This document shows positions 45,903 to 54,917 of a stretch of 64,000 nucleotides of DNA, piece after piece. Numbering within the stretch: the first letter of the stretch is position 1; each line of letters starts with the position of its first letter. The DNA comes from an uncultured Pelagibacteraceae bacterium (GTDB lineage: Bacteria; Pseudomonadota; Alphaproteobacteria; Pelagibacterales; Pelagibacteraceae): NCBI GenBank assembly GCA_902540275.1, contig CACBMB010000003.1:62001-126000 (forward strand), in the 5' to 3' direction. The position numbers and the translations under genes are program-made. Below the pieces are notes generated by a model. It was not told the DNA's origin. It did not search any database and worked only from the letters and a program-made list of their open reading frames with translations.

Positions 45903-46808
45903 TTAGTTTAGAGCGATATATCTTTTATTCCATCTCATAATTAAACTGTAATAGATAATAGAGATAAAAAGAAAAAAGCCGCCAACAATAGTATTGGTTG
46001 ATGGAACCTCATTTATTCCAAATAAAGGTAGCCATACCCAAAAGATTCCACCAATAACTTCCGTTAAAGACAATAAAGTCAGTTCTGCTGCTGGAATAGC
46101 CTTTGAGCCTATAGAATACAAAATTAAACCTAGACATACTAAAGTTCCATGTAAGGAAAACATGGTGCTATTGTAACTTGTTGCAAAAAATGGCTGATTT
46201 TTTGTTAAAATAACCATTGTAGCAACAACAAAACAAAATAGTCCAGCAATTGCAACTGTCGTAAACTTTGGCGTTTCTTTTCTCCATCTTAGTGTTACAG
46301 AAAATATAGAAAATCCTATTGATGAAGTAATACCAAAAATAAAACCAATAACAGAATTTTTTTCTGTATTACCAAATGCCATTATAATTATACCAATAGT
46401 TGCAATAAATATTGAAATCCAAACATTCAGAGAAATTCGTTCTTTTAAAAATAAAAATGCTAATAAAGCTGTAAAAAATGGCATAGCAGCTAAACACAAT
46501 AAAGTAATTGCTGCTGAAGTATTCGTTATTGAGTATATGAAAGAAATCATAGCTACACCTAAGCCACAACCACCTAATAATCCTGATTTACCAATTTTTT
46601 TATAATTCTTATAAAAATTTATTCCTTCTTCAAAATATAAATAAAGATTTAAAATGATAAATATTGTTAAGCCTCTTCCAAATATATATTGCCAAGGAAC
46701 AAATTGAGGTTGATCCATATACCTAACCACTAATGGACCAAATGACCAAAGTAGCCCTGCAAACAAAACAACTGGTACAGCGATTTTTTCATTTTTAAGT
46801 TCAATCAT
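45903..46808 (-). CDS. EamA/DMT family transporter of the guanidino operon
   Basis: 301 residues, about ten membrane helices in two EamA repeats: first repeat with FGRGLTIFIILNLY and ITLLCLAAMPFFTALLAFLFLKERIS, second with IPAAELTLLSLTEVIGGIFWVWLPLFGINEVPS. First gene of a tight minus-strand operon with creatinase and amidinotransferase. The obvious inference is transport of a guanidino compound such as creatine or guanidinoacetate, or export of a product; direction is not readable from sequence. Confidence 0.87.
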   Translation of the reverse strand: MIELKNEKIAVPVVLFAGLLWSFGPLVVRYMDQPQFVPWQYIFGRGLTIFIILNLYLYFEEGINFYKNYKKIGKSGLLGGCGLGVAMISFIYSITNTSAAITLLCLAAMPFFTALLAFLFLKERISLNVWISIFIATIGIIIMAFGNTEKNSVIGFIFGITSSIGFSIFSVTLRWRKETPKFTTVAIAGLFCFVVATMVILTKNQPFFATSYNSTMFSLHGTLVCLGLILYSIGSKAIPAAELTLLSLTEVIGGIFWVWLPLFGINEVPSTNTIVGGFFLFISIIYYSLIMRWNKRYIALN

Positions 46809-46859
46809 TAACGAATTAATAATTCTTATTTATTTCAACTACAACAAAAATGAGATGTC

Positions 46860-48113
46860 TTAGGATAAAATTTTATTTGGATGATTTGGAAAAAAACAGT
46901 CAACAGTTTCACCTTTTTTAAATTTTGATTTACCTGAAGGAAGCATTACCCAAATATTAGATTGGATAAAAGATTTAATTCTAAACGATTCTTGACCTTT
47001 CAAAATATGAACCTCTAATTTACCATTCTTAGTTGTGCTCAATTTACTTTTTACAAAACGAGTAAAATATTTTTTTTTAATAAACTCATTTTTTAATATT
47101 GCCTTAAAGGAAATTTCTTCTTTGATGCCAAGCAAACTTCTTAAATAAGGGTATACAAAGAATCTAAAACATGCTGCTGATGAAATTGGATTTCCGGGTA
47201 AACCAAAAATAACTTTAGACTTACCTTTTATTTTTGCAAACATAATAGGTTTGCCTGGTCTTATTAAGACACTTTTAAAATAATAAGATAATTTAAAGTT
47301 CTTAATTATTTGAGGAACAAAATCAAATTTACCAGCTGATACAGCTCCTGAAGTAACAATTAAATCAATTTTTGAATTTAACATTTTGTTGATATGTGAT
47401 TTAAATTTTTGACTTTGATTATCTCTTAAAATTCCACCATCCTTAAAATTGAATAAAAAATTTTGATTTAATGAGTGTATGTAATGACAATTTGAATTTC
47501 TTACCTCCCAATCAGAAATTTTTTCCTTGTTTGTAATTTCATTACCAGTAGAGAAAAATAAGATATTTGGTTTTTTTTTAACTTGAATTTTTTTAATTCC
47601 TAAAGTTTTTAATGCTAAAATATGATTAGACTGTAAGATTGTTCCCTGTGGTATCAATAAATCTTTTTTTTTGAAATCTGATCCTTTAAATCTTATATGT
47701 TCAAACTTTGAAATTCTTTTATTCAATAAAATATGTTTTGCATTTTTTTTATTCGGGTAAAAATTAATTTGTTCAATCGGAATTATTGTATCAAAAGATT
47801 TCGGTATTAATGCACCAGTCATAATCTCAACTGTTTGAAACTTTTTAATTTTTTTTTTTAGAGGTTTATTTCCTGCTGCAATCGAGCCAACAATTTTGAA
47901 TTTTTTAAAAAATTTTCTATTTAATTTATTTGTATCACTTGATTTTACTGCATAACCATCAAAAGCGGCATTATCCCCAGCAGGATGATATGATTGAGCA
48001 TAAATATTTTTTGATGTTACTCTATTTAAACATTTGTCAGTATTTATAAATTCCTCACCTAATTTAATAATAGATTTTTTTAAAATAATTTTAGACTTTT
48101 TATAACTAATCAT
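46860..48113 (-). CDS. moeA: Molybdopterin molybdenumtransferase MoeA
   Basis: Inserts molybdate into adenylated molybdopterin. 417 residues: HPAGDNAAFDGYAV near the N-terminus (the SxxDGYA-type block), VEIMTGALIPKSFDTIIPIEQ, the MoaB/MogA-like domain with FFSTGNEI and LIVTSGAVSAGKFDFVPQI, and FGLPGNPISSAACF. C-terminal domain ends FFPNHPNKILS. Overlaps the upstream mobA by eight bases. Supplies cofactor for the divergent formate dehydrogenase. Confidence 0.93.
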   Translation of the reverse strand: MISYKKSKIILKKSIIKLGEEFINTDKCLNRVTSKNIYAQSYHPAGDNAAFDGYAVKSSDTNKLNRKFFKKFKIVGSIAAGNKPLKKKIKKFQTVEIMTGALIPKSFDTIIPIEQINFYPNKKNAKHILLNKRISKFEHIRFKGSDFKKKDLLIPQGTILQSNHILALKTLGIKKIQVKKKPNILFFSTGNEITNKEKISDWEVRNSNCHYIHSLNQNFLFNFKDGGILRDNQSQKFKSHINKMLNSKIDLIVTSGAVSAGKFDFVPQIIKNFKLSYYFKSVLIRPGKPIMFAKIKGKSKVIFGLPGNPISSAACFRFFVYPYLRSLLGIKEEISFKAILKNEFIKKKYFTRFVKSKLSTTKNGKLEVHILKGQESFRIKSFIQSNIWVMLPSGKSKFKKGETVDCFFPNHPNKILS

Positions 48114-48717
48114 CGTTCAATAATTTTTTTGCAGTTTCTAATTCTTTTTCTGTATTAATATTAAAAAAAGGATCTTTATTATTTTCATGTTCAAAATCAA
48201 TTGTTTTAACACCTATTTCATTTGCCCAATGTTCTACTTTTCTATCACCTTTATCTAACGCAAGTTCTAATCTTTGAAACAATTCTATTGACCATAATCC
48301 AAAAATATTATGCCGCGTATTTTTTGATTTCATAAAAAATAAATCACTTTTTTCTAAATTTATTTCTTTATAAAACTTATTTAGATGTTCTTTTTTAAAA
48401 AAAGGTGTGTCAGTTGGAAATGTTGATATCCATTCATAATTTTTTTTATTATCTTTTACCCATTTCATTGCAGTAAATACCCCTCCTAGAGGTCCAAGGC
48501 CTTTTTTAATATCACTAGTAATAGAAATTTTATTTGAATTTAAATATTTGATTGGTTCATTTGTCACAATCAAAATATCTTTATAGAGATCTATTATTTC
48601 AGTCAAAATGTAATCAATGAGTATTTTACTGCCTAATTTGACTTGAGATTTATCTCTTCCAAATCTTTTTGATTTACCTCCAGCTAGTACTACAGCTAAA
48701 ATATTGTTATGATCCAT
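48106..48717 (-). CDS. mobA: Molybdenum cofactor guanylyltransferase MobA
   Basis: Attaches GMP to Mo-molybdopterin, producing the bis-MGD-type cofactor used by formate dehydrogenases. 203 residues with the nucleotidyltransferase opening LAVVLAGGKSKRFGRDKSQV, GLGPLGGVFTAMKW and WISTFPTDTPFFKKEHL (metal-binding Asp). C-terminal FFNINTEKELETAKKLL is standard. It is divergent from the formate dehydrogenase operon, 43 bases apart. Confidence 0.93.
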   Translation of the reverse strand: MDHNNILAVVLAGGKSKRFGRDKSQVKLGSKILIDYILTEIIDLYKDILIVTNEPIKYLNSNKISITSDIKKGLGPLGGVFTAMKWVKDNKKNYEWISTFPTDTPFFKKEHLNKFYKEINLEKSDLFFMKSKNTRHNIFGLWSIELFQRLELALDKGDRKVEHWANEIGVKTIDFEHENNKDPFFNINTEKELETAKKLLNDD

Positions 48718-48718
48718 T

Positions 48719-48748
48719 AAACAAAATATAAAACATTAAAATTTGTTT
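48719..48748. promoter_or_regulatory. Inverted repeat in the mobA/formate-dehydrogenase divergent gap
   Basis: AAACAAA (48719-48725) and TTTGTTT (48742-48748) form seven-base arms separated by 16 bases, centred in the 43-base gap between divergent starts. It could be a regulator site coordinating cofactor and enzyme genes; AT-richness makes chance occurrence possible. Confidence 0.3.
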
Positions 48749-48760
48749 TAAAGAGATAAT

Positions 48761-49159
48761 ATGGATTTAAAAATTTTAGAAATAGCTTCAAATACAGAGA
48801 ACAATAAAATTCTCGATAAACACACGCATAAATCAAAAAATAAAAATCCACTTTGTGGTGATGAAATGGAAATTAGTCTTATTGTGAAAAATAACAAAGT
48901 TCTAGATATGGGTTATCAATGTAAGTCTTGCGTTTATTGTCAAGCATCTGTCAGTCTTCTATCACAAAATATTAAGGATAAAAATTTAGATGAAATAAAA
49001 GATTTTATAGATACTTGTGAAAACATTTTTGAAAATACTAAAATAAATTTAGAGAAAAAATGGTTAAGCTTTAAAGAACTTTTTAATAAAAAGAATATAT
49101 CAAGAAAAGAGTGTTTATTGCTTCCATTAAGAACAGTTACAAAAGCACTTAATGATTAA
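48761..49159 (+). CDS. IscU/SufU-like iron-sulfur scaffold protein with extra cysteines
   Basis: 132 residues resembling the NifU N-terminal/IscU fold. The ligands align with SufU: Cys32 and Asp34 in NPLCGDEMEIS, Cys57 in CKSCVYCQASVSLLS, and Cys118 in RKECLLLPLRTV, with spacing of 25 and 61 residues. Unlike normal IscU/SufU, Cys54 and Cys60 flank Cys57 to give a CxxCxxC array. First gene of the formate dehydrogenase operon, overlapping the HPP gene by eight bases. Likely supplies or repairs clusters of the dehydrogenase, which needs many; that role is inferred. Confidence 0.78.
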   Translation: MDLKILEIASNTENNKILDKHTHKSKNKNPLCGDEMEISLIVKNNKVLDMGYQCKSCVYCQASVSLLSQNIKDKNLDEIKDFIDTCENIFENTKINLEKKWLSFKELFNKKNISRKECLLLPLRTVTKALND

Positions 49160-49628
49160 ATTTAATAAAGAAATTTTTAAAAAAGCTTTAATAGCTGGTT
49201 TCTTTTCAGCTTTAACTATTGGTTTATTGACTGTTCTTACTTACAAAAGTGCTTTAGGTTTATTCTTAGCTGGATCATTTGGATCATCAATGGTTTTATT
49301 GTTTGGCTTTCCAGAAAGTCCATTTGCTCAACCACGAAATGTTTTTTTTGGACACTTGGTAACAGCTTTAGTTGGAGTTATTTTTGTAAATTTAATTCCA
49401 CTTCCAATATACATCAATATTGCTATTGCTGTAGGTGTAGGCATTTTTTTTATGATATTACTAAACGTAGTGCATCCTCCAGCTGGAGGTAATCCGATAA
49501 TGGTTATAATAGGTAGCGTATCGTATGACTACCTACTTTTTCCTATCATCACAGGATGTTTTATAATAATTTTATTAGCCATTATTGTTAATAAATTTAT
49601 ATTAAAAAAAAACTATCCTCTAAAATAA
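49152..49628 (+). CDS. HPP family integral membrane protein
   Basis: 158 residues with four to five predicted helices and the family signature HPPAGGNPIMVII; SFGSSMVLLFGFPESPFAQPRNVFFGHLVTALVG is the other conserved part (core PFAQPRNVFFGH). HPP proteins are implicated in nitrite transport in plastids and cyanobacteria. Here it sits inside the formate dehydrogenase operon, between the scaffold gene and fdhD. Because formate and nitrite share other channels (FocA/NirC), a formate permease role is a reasonable inference. Confidence 0.85.
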   Translation: MIKFNKEIFKKALIAGFFSALTIGLLTVLTYKSALGLFLAGSFGSSMVLLFGFPESPFAQPRNVFFGHLVTALVGVIFVNLIPLPIYINIAIAVGVGIFFMILLNVVHPPAGGNPIMVIIGSVSYDYLLFPIITGCFIIILLAIIVNKFILKKNYPLK

Positions 49629-49632
49629 TGAA

Positions 49633-50472
49633 ATGAATTCTAAATATAAAGTTACAAAATTTATAAGTGGAAAACTAGAGAGCATAGAAGATTTAATATC
49701 AATCGAAGAACCATTAGAAATTTCTTTAGAATTTAAAGAGAAAGAAAAATGGATAACAAAAAGTTTATCTATAACTATGCGAACTCCAGGACATGATGAG
49801 GATTTAGTAAGAGGATTTTTGTTCAATGAACAAATTATTCGAGAAGTAAAAGATATTGAAAATATAAAGAGTTTTGGTGATAAAGTTGGCCAATACAATA
49901 TTCAAAATAAAATTCTTGTTACTTTGAATAACTCACAAAATGTAAATATTTCAAAAATAAAAAGGGATTTTCTTACAAACTCATCTTGCGGTGTATGTGG
50001 AAAATCTTCTCTTGATTCTTTAGAAATTATTAAAAAAACTAAAACCCCTAAATCAAATCCAAAATTATCTAAAGAAATAATAATCAATTCGCCTTCAATA
50101 CTGAAAAAAAATCAATCTGAATTTGCAAAAACTGGTGGTATTCATGCTAGCGGATTATTTTCATCAGATGGTAGTTTGATATCTTTAAGAGAAGATGTGG
50201 GTAGACATAATGCATTAGATAAAATGATCGGTGACTCACTGATCAACAACTACCTTAAGCCAAATGACCAATTTATCACATGTTCTGGACGCCTAAATTT
50301 TGAATTAGTTCAAAAAGTTTTAATGACTAATATAGGAATAATGATTGGTGTAGGTGCGCCAACTAGCCTAGCAATTGATCTTGCGAATAGATTTGACATG
50401 ACCTTGGTGGGTTTCGTAAAAGATGGTAGTTTTAATATTTACACAAATAACCAAAAAGTTATGGTGAATTAA
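49633..50472 (+). CDS. fdhD: Formate dehydrogenase sulfurtransferase FdhD
   Basis: Transfers sulfur to the molybdenum cofactor of formate dehydrogenase. 279 residues: MRTPGHDEDLVRGFLFNE, the cysteine motif SSCGVCGKSSLDSL with the sulfur-shuttling cysteines, FAKTGGIHASGLFS, LREDVGRHNALDKMIG, and GAPTSLAIDLANRFDMTLVGF. All family landmarks are present. Placed just before the structural genes. Confidence 0.95.
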   Translation: MNSKYKVTKFISGKLESIEDLISIEEPLEISLEFKEKEKWITKSLSITMRTPGHDEDLVRGFLFNEQIIREVKDIENIKSFGDKVGQYNIQNKILVTLNNSQNVNISKIKRDFLTNSSCGVCGKSSLDSLEIIKKTKTPKSNPKLSKEIIINSPSILKKNQSEFAKTGGIHASGLFSSDGSLISLREDVGRHNALDKMIGDSLINNYLKPNDQFITCSGRLNFELVQKVLMTNIGIMIGVGAPTSLAIDLANRFDMTLVGFVKDGSFNIYTNNQKVMVN

Positions 50473-50488
50473 AAAAAGGAATTTTGCG

Positions 50489-52144
50489 GTGTCCAAAAAT
50501 ATAAGTAATTTATCTGGAAGAATTGGTTTAAAAAATAACTTATTCAAAAAAATGTCTGAAAATGCTCTAAATGACTCACCAAAAGATATTAAAGAAATTG
50601 CAAAAGAATATAATTTAGGGGTATCAACTATTCATGGTGCTGAGAGTTTCTATGAATTTTTAAGACCTTCACATAGAGAAAAAAAAGCTTTTGTTTGTAA
50701 TGGAAGTGCTTGTATGTGTGCAGGAACTCAAGAAAAATTAAAAGATAAACTAAAAGAAAAATTAGGTAATGATAAAGTTGGAGAAATGTTCTGTTTAGGA
50801 CATTGTTATGAGAACCATGCATTTCACTATGATGGAGAAAATTATGCTGGAAAAGATATAGAAAAAATAGATCAAATTTTAAAAGGCGAAGACATAAAAC
50901 AGGAAAAATTTTTTTCAAAAAGTTACGCAACAACAAGTTTCTTAATGGATGATAAACTTTCCTCTACTGATCAATTCAAAGATCAATTAGGCAAATTTCT
51001 TAAAATAGATAAAAAAGAAATTATAAAATCATTACTAGACTCAAATTTAACTGGAAGAGGTGGTGCTGGTTTTCCTACAGGAATGAAATGGGATTTTTGT
51101 AGCAAAGCAAAAGGGGATAAAAAATATGTTATCTGCAATGCTGATGAAGGTGACTCAGGTGCTTTCTCTGATAGATATTTGTTGGAGGATCAACCTTTAA
51201 AAGTTATTTTTGGAATGGTAATATGTGGTTTCGTAATAGGAAGTAATGAAGGTGTTTTATATATTAGAGGAGAATATCCTAAATCCATTGAAGCAATAAA
51301 TGGAAGTATTAATGAACTTAAAAAGCTGGGACTTTTAGGGGAAAATATTTTAGGAACAGATTTTTCATTTGATTTAGGAATTTGTATTGGACAAGGGGCG
51401 TATATTTGTGGAGAAGAAACTGCACTAATTGCTTCAATTGAAGGAAGAAGGGCTGAGGTAGATGTAAGACCACCATTCCCTGTCACTGAAGGACTTTATA
51501 AAAAACCTACAGTTGTTAATAATGTGGAAACTTTAGCTGCTGCATCTGGAATATTAATCAATGGAGCAAATAAATTTTCATCGATTGGAAATAAGAAATC
51601 AGCAGGTACTAAACTAGTTTGTTTGGACAGTTTTTTTAATAATCCAGGTGTTTATGAAATAGATATGGGCACTCCGATGAAAAGAATATTTAATGAAATT
51701 GGTGGTGGATACAAAGAGGAAATAAAAGCATTTCAAATTGGTGGCCCTTTAGGTGGAGTAGTTCCTCTAGCAGAAATTAATAATTTAAATTTAGATTTCC
51801 AAGAATTTACTGCAAAGGGATTTATGTTAGGGCATGCAAGTGTTGTAAGTATTCCAAAAGATTTCCCGATGACTGAGTATATTCATCATTTATTTGAATT
51901 CTCAGCAGAAGAATCATGTGGCAAATGTTTTCCTGGAAGACTTGGATCTTATAGAGGAAAAGAAATGTTTGATCAGGCTAAAAAAAAAACTGCCAAAATA
52001 CCCCTAAAATTATTAAATGAATTATTGGTAACTATGCAAAAAGGCTGTTTATGTGCCCTTTGTGGTGCAATACCAACTCCTATTATGAACATCTTAAAGT
52101 ATTTTGGTGATGAAATGAAAAGTGATATGGTAAAAGATAATTAA
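50489..52144 (+). CDS. fdsB: NAD-dependent formate dehydrogenase, fused gamma/beta (NuoE-NuoF-like) subunit
   Basis: Passes electrons from the molybdenum subunit to NAD. 551 residues, GTG start. The first 150 are NuoE-like (thioredoxin-fold [2Fe-2S]): AESFYEFLRP, FVCNGSACMCAGTQ and MFCLGHCYENHAF supply four cysteines. The rest is NuoF-like: GRGGAGFPTGMKW (NAD/FMN), CNADEGDSGAFSDRYLLE, GAYICGEETALIASIEG, and the [4Fe-4S] ligands in ESCGKCFPGR and CLCALCG. In many bacteria FdsG and FdsB are separate; here they are one protein. Stop and fdsA start overlap by one base (TAATG). Confidence 0.92.
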   Translation: MSKNISNLSGRIGLKNNLFKKMSENALNDSPKDIKEIAKEYNLGVSTIHGAESFYEFLRPSHREKKAFVCNGSACMCAGTQEKLKDKLKEKLGNDKVGEMFCLGHCYENHAFHYDGENYAGKDIEKIDQILKGEDIKQEKFFSKSYATTSFLMDDKLSSTDQFKDQLGKFLKIDKKEIIKSLLDSNLTGRGGAGFPTGMKWDFCSKAKGDKKYVICNADEGDSGAFSDRYLLEDQPLKVIFGMVICGFVIGSNEGVLYIRGEYPKSIEAINGSINELKKLGLLGENILGTDFSFDLGICIGQGAYICGEETALIASIEGRRAEVDVRPPFPVTEGLYKKPTVVNNVETLAAASGILINGANKFSSIGNKKSAGTKLVCLDSFFNNPGVYEIDMGTPMKRIFNEIGGGYKEEIKAFQIGGPLGGVVPLAEINNLNLDFQEFTAKGFMLGHASVVSIPKDFPMTEYIHHLFEFSAEESCGKCFPGRLGSYRGKEMFDQAKKKTAKIPLKLLNELLVTMQKGCLCALCGAIPTPIMNILKYFGDEMKSDMVKDN

Positions 52145-54912
52145 TGAGTTCAGAAAAAAGAAAAATTGCATATATAGACGGTAAACCATATGAAATTGGT
52201 GCCAACCATACATCTATTTTAAAATTTGTAAAAAGTTACGTTGGAGAAAAAAAAGTTCCAACTCTTTGCGATGATCCTAATCTTGCTCCATACGGTGCGT
52301 GTAGAGTTTGTTCTGTTGAAGTTGCATTAGAAAAAGATGGACCAACAAAAGTAGTCGCTTCATGCCATACTCCAGTAGCTGAAAATCAACACATTTTTAC
52401 TACAAATGAAAATCTACAAAGTTTGAGAAAAAATATTGTTGAATTAGTTTTAACAGATCATCCAATGGAATGTACTACTTGTGAAGTAAACAATAATTGT
52501 GAACTTCAAACTGTTGCTAACGACTTAGGTATTACTGATCACAGATATAATAGTCCAAAACAACATAAAGGTATTCCACGAGATACTTCTCATGATTATA
52601 TGAGAATGAATTTAGATAACTGTATTAATTGTGGAAGATGTGTGAGAGCTTGTGATGAAATTCAAGGTTCTTTTGTTCTTACAATGTCTGGAAGAGGTTT
52701 TGAGTCTAGAATTACAACTGATAATGACATGATGTTTGGTGACTCATCATGTGTATCTTGTGGAGCCTGTGCGCACACATGTCCAACCGATGCAATTTCA
52801 GATGTTTTTCAATCAAAATCAGCAGCTGTAGATAAAAAAGTAAGAACTACCTGTTCTTATTGTGGTGTTGGTTGTAATTTAGAGGCATCAATCAAAAATG
52901 ATAAAGTTGTAGCAATTGATACTCCAAAACAGACAGAAGTGAATGCTGGGCATACTTGTATTAAAGGAAGATATGCGTTTGGTTTTTATGATCATCCAGA
53001 TAGATTAAAAACTCCTTTGATTAAAAGAAATGGTAAATTTCAGGAAGCAAGCTGGGATGAAGCTTATGATTTTATTAAAAAAGAAATGCAAAGAATAATT
53101 AAAGATCATGGTTCAGATGCCTTTGCAGGAATATCATCTGCAAGATGTACAAATGAAGAAAATTATGTTTTTCAAAAAATGATAAGAGCAGCAGTAGGAA
53201 CTAATAGTGTTGACTGTTGTGCAAGAATTTGTCACTCACCGACTGCATGGGGAATGCAACAAACATTTGGAACTGGTGCTGCTACAAACTCTACTGAAGA
53301 TATTTATCATGCGGATCTATTTTTGGTAATTGGAGCAAATCCAACAAATGCACACCCTGTAACCGGAGCAAAAATTAAACAACAAGTTATGAAAGGTAAA
53401 AAACTTATTGTTTTAGATCCAATTACAACTGAATTAGCAAAATTAGCTGATTATCATATTAAATTAAGACCTGGAACAAATGTTGCTGTGCTTAACATGA
53501 TGTTACATTTTATAATTAAATCAAAATTATATAATGCTGATTTTGTAAGAGATAGAACAGAGGGATTTGATAATTTTTTAAAAGAAATTGAAAGACAAGA
53601 TGTTGATCATTTGGCAAAGGTTGCTGGAGTAGACAAACAATTGGTAAAAGAAGCCGCTATCGCTTATGCAACAGCTAAAAATTCAATGGAGTTTCATGGC
53701 TTAGGAGTAACTGAGCATGAACAAGGTTCAAAAACTGTAATGTTGATTGCTGACTTGGCTATGATTACAGGAAATATTGGTAGAAAAGGAGTTGGAGTAA
53801 ATCCTTTAAGAGGTCAAAATAATGTTCAAGGTGCTGCAGATATGGGTTGTCAACCACATCAGGGTGCTGGTTATTTTGAAGTATCCGATGAAAAAAATCA
53901 AAAATTCTACTCCGAAAAATATGGTGTTACTCATCCAACAAAAGCAGGATTAAAAATACCTCAAATGTTTGATGCAGCAATTAAAAAAGATATAAAGGGA
54001 ATATGGATCATTGGAGAGGACATTGTTCAAACGGATCCTAATAGTGCTCATGTGGTTGAAGCAATGAACTCACTTGAATTGTTAGTGGTACAAGAAATAT
54101 TTATGAGTGAAACAGCAAAACTTGCAACGGTAGTTTTACCAGGGACAACATTCTTAGAAAAAGATGGAACTTTTACTAATACTGAAAGAAGAGTGCAAAG
54201 AGTCAATAGAGCCGTTCCACCATTGCCAGGAACAAAACCTGATGGGGTGATAGTAACTGACATGATGCAAAAACTTGGTTTCGATCAACCTGATTATGAC
54301 GCAGATCAGGTGCTTGCGGAGATTGCTGATATAGTCCCTTTTTTCAAAGGCATTACTAGAGAAAGATTGGGGAAATTTGGCCTGCAGTGGCCTGTTAAAG
54401 AAGATGGAACAGATACTCAAATTTTACATACTGAAGAATTTAAATTAGGAAAAGGTCGATTAAAAAGCTTTGATTGGAAAGAATCTACTGAGATTAAAAA
54501 TAATCAAAAAGACTATCCATTAATATTAACTACTAGTCGAGTTTTACAACATTATAATGCTGCTACAATGACCAGAAGAACAAGTAATATTAATATAGTC
54601 GATGAAGATGTCTTGTTAATTCATCCTAATGATGCAGCTGACAGAGATTTAAATACAGGAGATATTGGCAGATTGTATTCTGGTAGAGGTGAAGTTGCTC
54701 TTAAAGTAGAGGTCACAGATAAAGTCAAAGAAGGTATTGTATTCACGACATTCCATTTCCCCGAACACATGGTAAATATGGTAACTGGTCATGGAAAAGA
54801 CGAAGAAACAATGTGTGCAGAATATAAAGTTTCTTCTGTACAAGTGCAAAAAATTTCAAATCAATTTAAAACTGAAGTGAAGCCAAAAGAAAATCAAGCA
54901 GAAGTAAGTTAA
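52144..54912 (+). CDS. fdsA: Formate dehydrogenase alpha subunit (Mo-bis-MGD)
   Basis: Oxidises formate to CO2. 922 residues. N-terminal NuoG-like part: [2Fe-2S] cysteines in APYGACRVCSVEV, the His/Cys cluster DHPMECTTCEVNNNC, two 4Fe clusters CINCGRCVRACDE and CVSCGACAHTCPTDAI; then the catalytic part with CSYCGVGCNLEA. The molybdenum ligand is cysteine: Cys358 in SVDCCARICHSP, at the position of selenocysteine in FdhF, so no selenium is needed. The C-terminal cofactor domain ends with HFPEHMVN. Followed by selO; no small FdsD gene is adjacent. Confidence 0.95.
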   Translation: MSSEKRKIAYIDGKPYEIGANHTSILKFVKSYVGEKKVPTLCDDPNLAPYGACRVCSVEVALEKDGPTKVVASCHTPVAENQHIFTTNENLQSLRKNIVELVLTDHPMECTTCEVNNNCELQTVANDLGITDHRYNSPKQHKGIPRDTSHDYMRMNLDNCINCGRCVRACDEIQGSFVLTMSGRGFESRITTDNDMMFGDSSCVSCGACAHTCPTDAISDVFQSKSAAVDKKVRTTCSYCGVGCNLEASIKNDKVVAIDTPKQTEVNAGHTCIKGRYAFGFYDHPDRLKTPLIKRNGKFQEASWDEAYDFIKKEMQRIIKDHGSDAFAGISSARCTNEENYVFQKMIRAAVGTNSVDCCARICHSPTAWGMQQTFGTGAATNSTEDIYHADLFLVIGANPTNAHPVTGAKIKQQVMKGKKLIVLDPITTELAKLADYHIKLRPGTNVAVLNMMLHFIIKSKLYNADFVRDRTEGFDNFLKEIERQDVDHLAKVAGVDKQLVKEAAIAYATAKNSMEFHGLGVTEHEQGSKTVMLIADLAMITGNIGRKGVGVNPLRGQNNVQGAADMGCQPHQGAGYFEVSDEKNQKFYSEKYGVTHPTKAGLKIPQMFDAAIKKDIKGIWIIGEDIVQTDPNSAHVVEAMNSLELLVVQEIFMSETAKLATVVLPGTTFLEKDGTFTNTERRVQRVNRAVPPLPGTKPDGVIVTDMMQKLGFDQPDYDADQVLAEIADIVPFFKGITRERLGKFGLQWPVKEDGTDTQILHTEEFKLGKGRLKSFDWKESTEIKNNQKDYPLILTTSRVLQHYNAATMTRRTSNINIVDEDVLLIHPNDAADRDLNTGDIGRLYSGRGEVALKVEVTDKVKEGIVFTTFHFPEHMVNMVTGHGKDEETMCAEYKVSSVQVQKISNQFKTEVKPKENQAEVS

Positions 54913-54917
54913 ATTTA

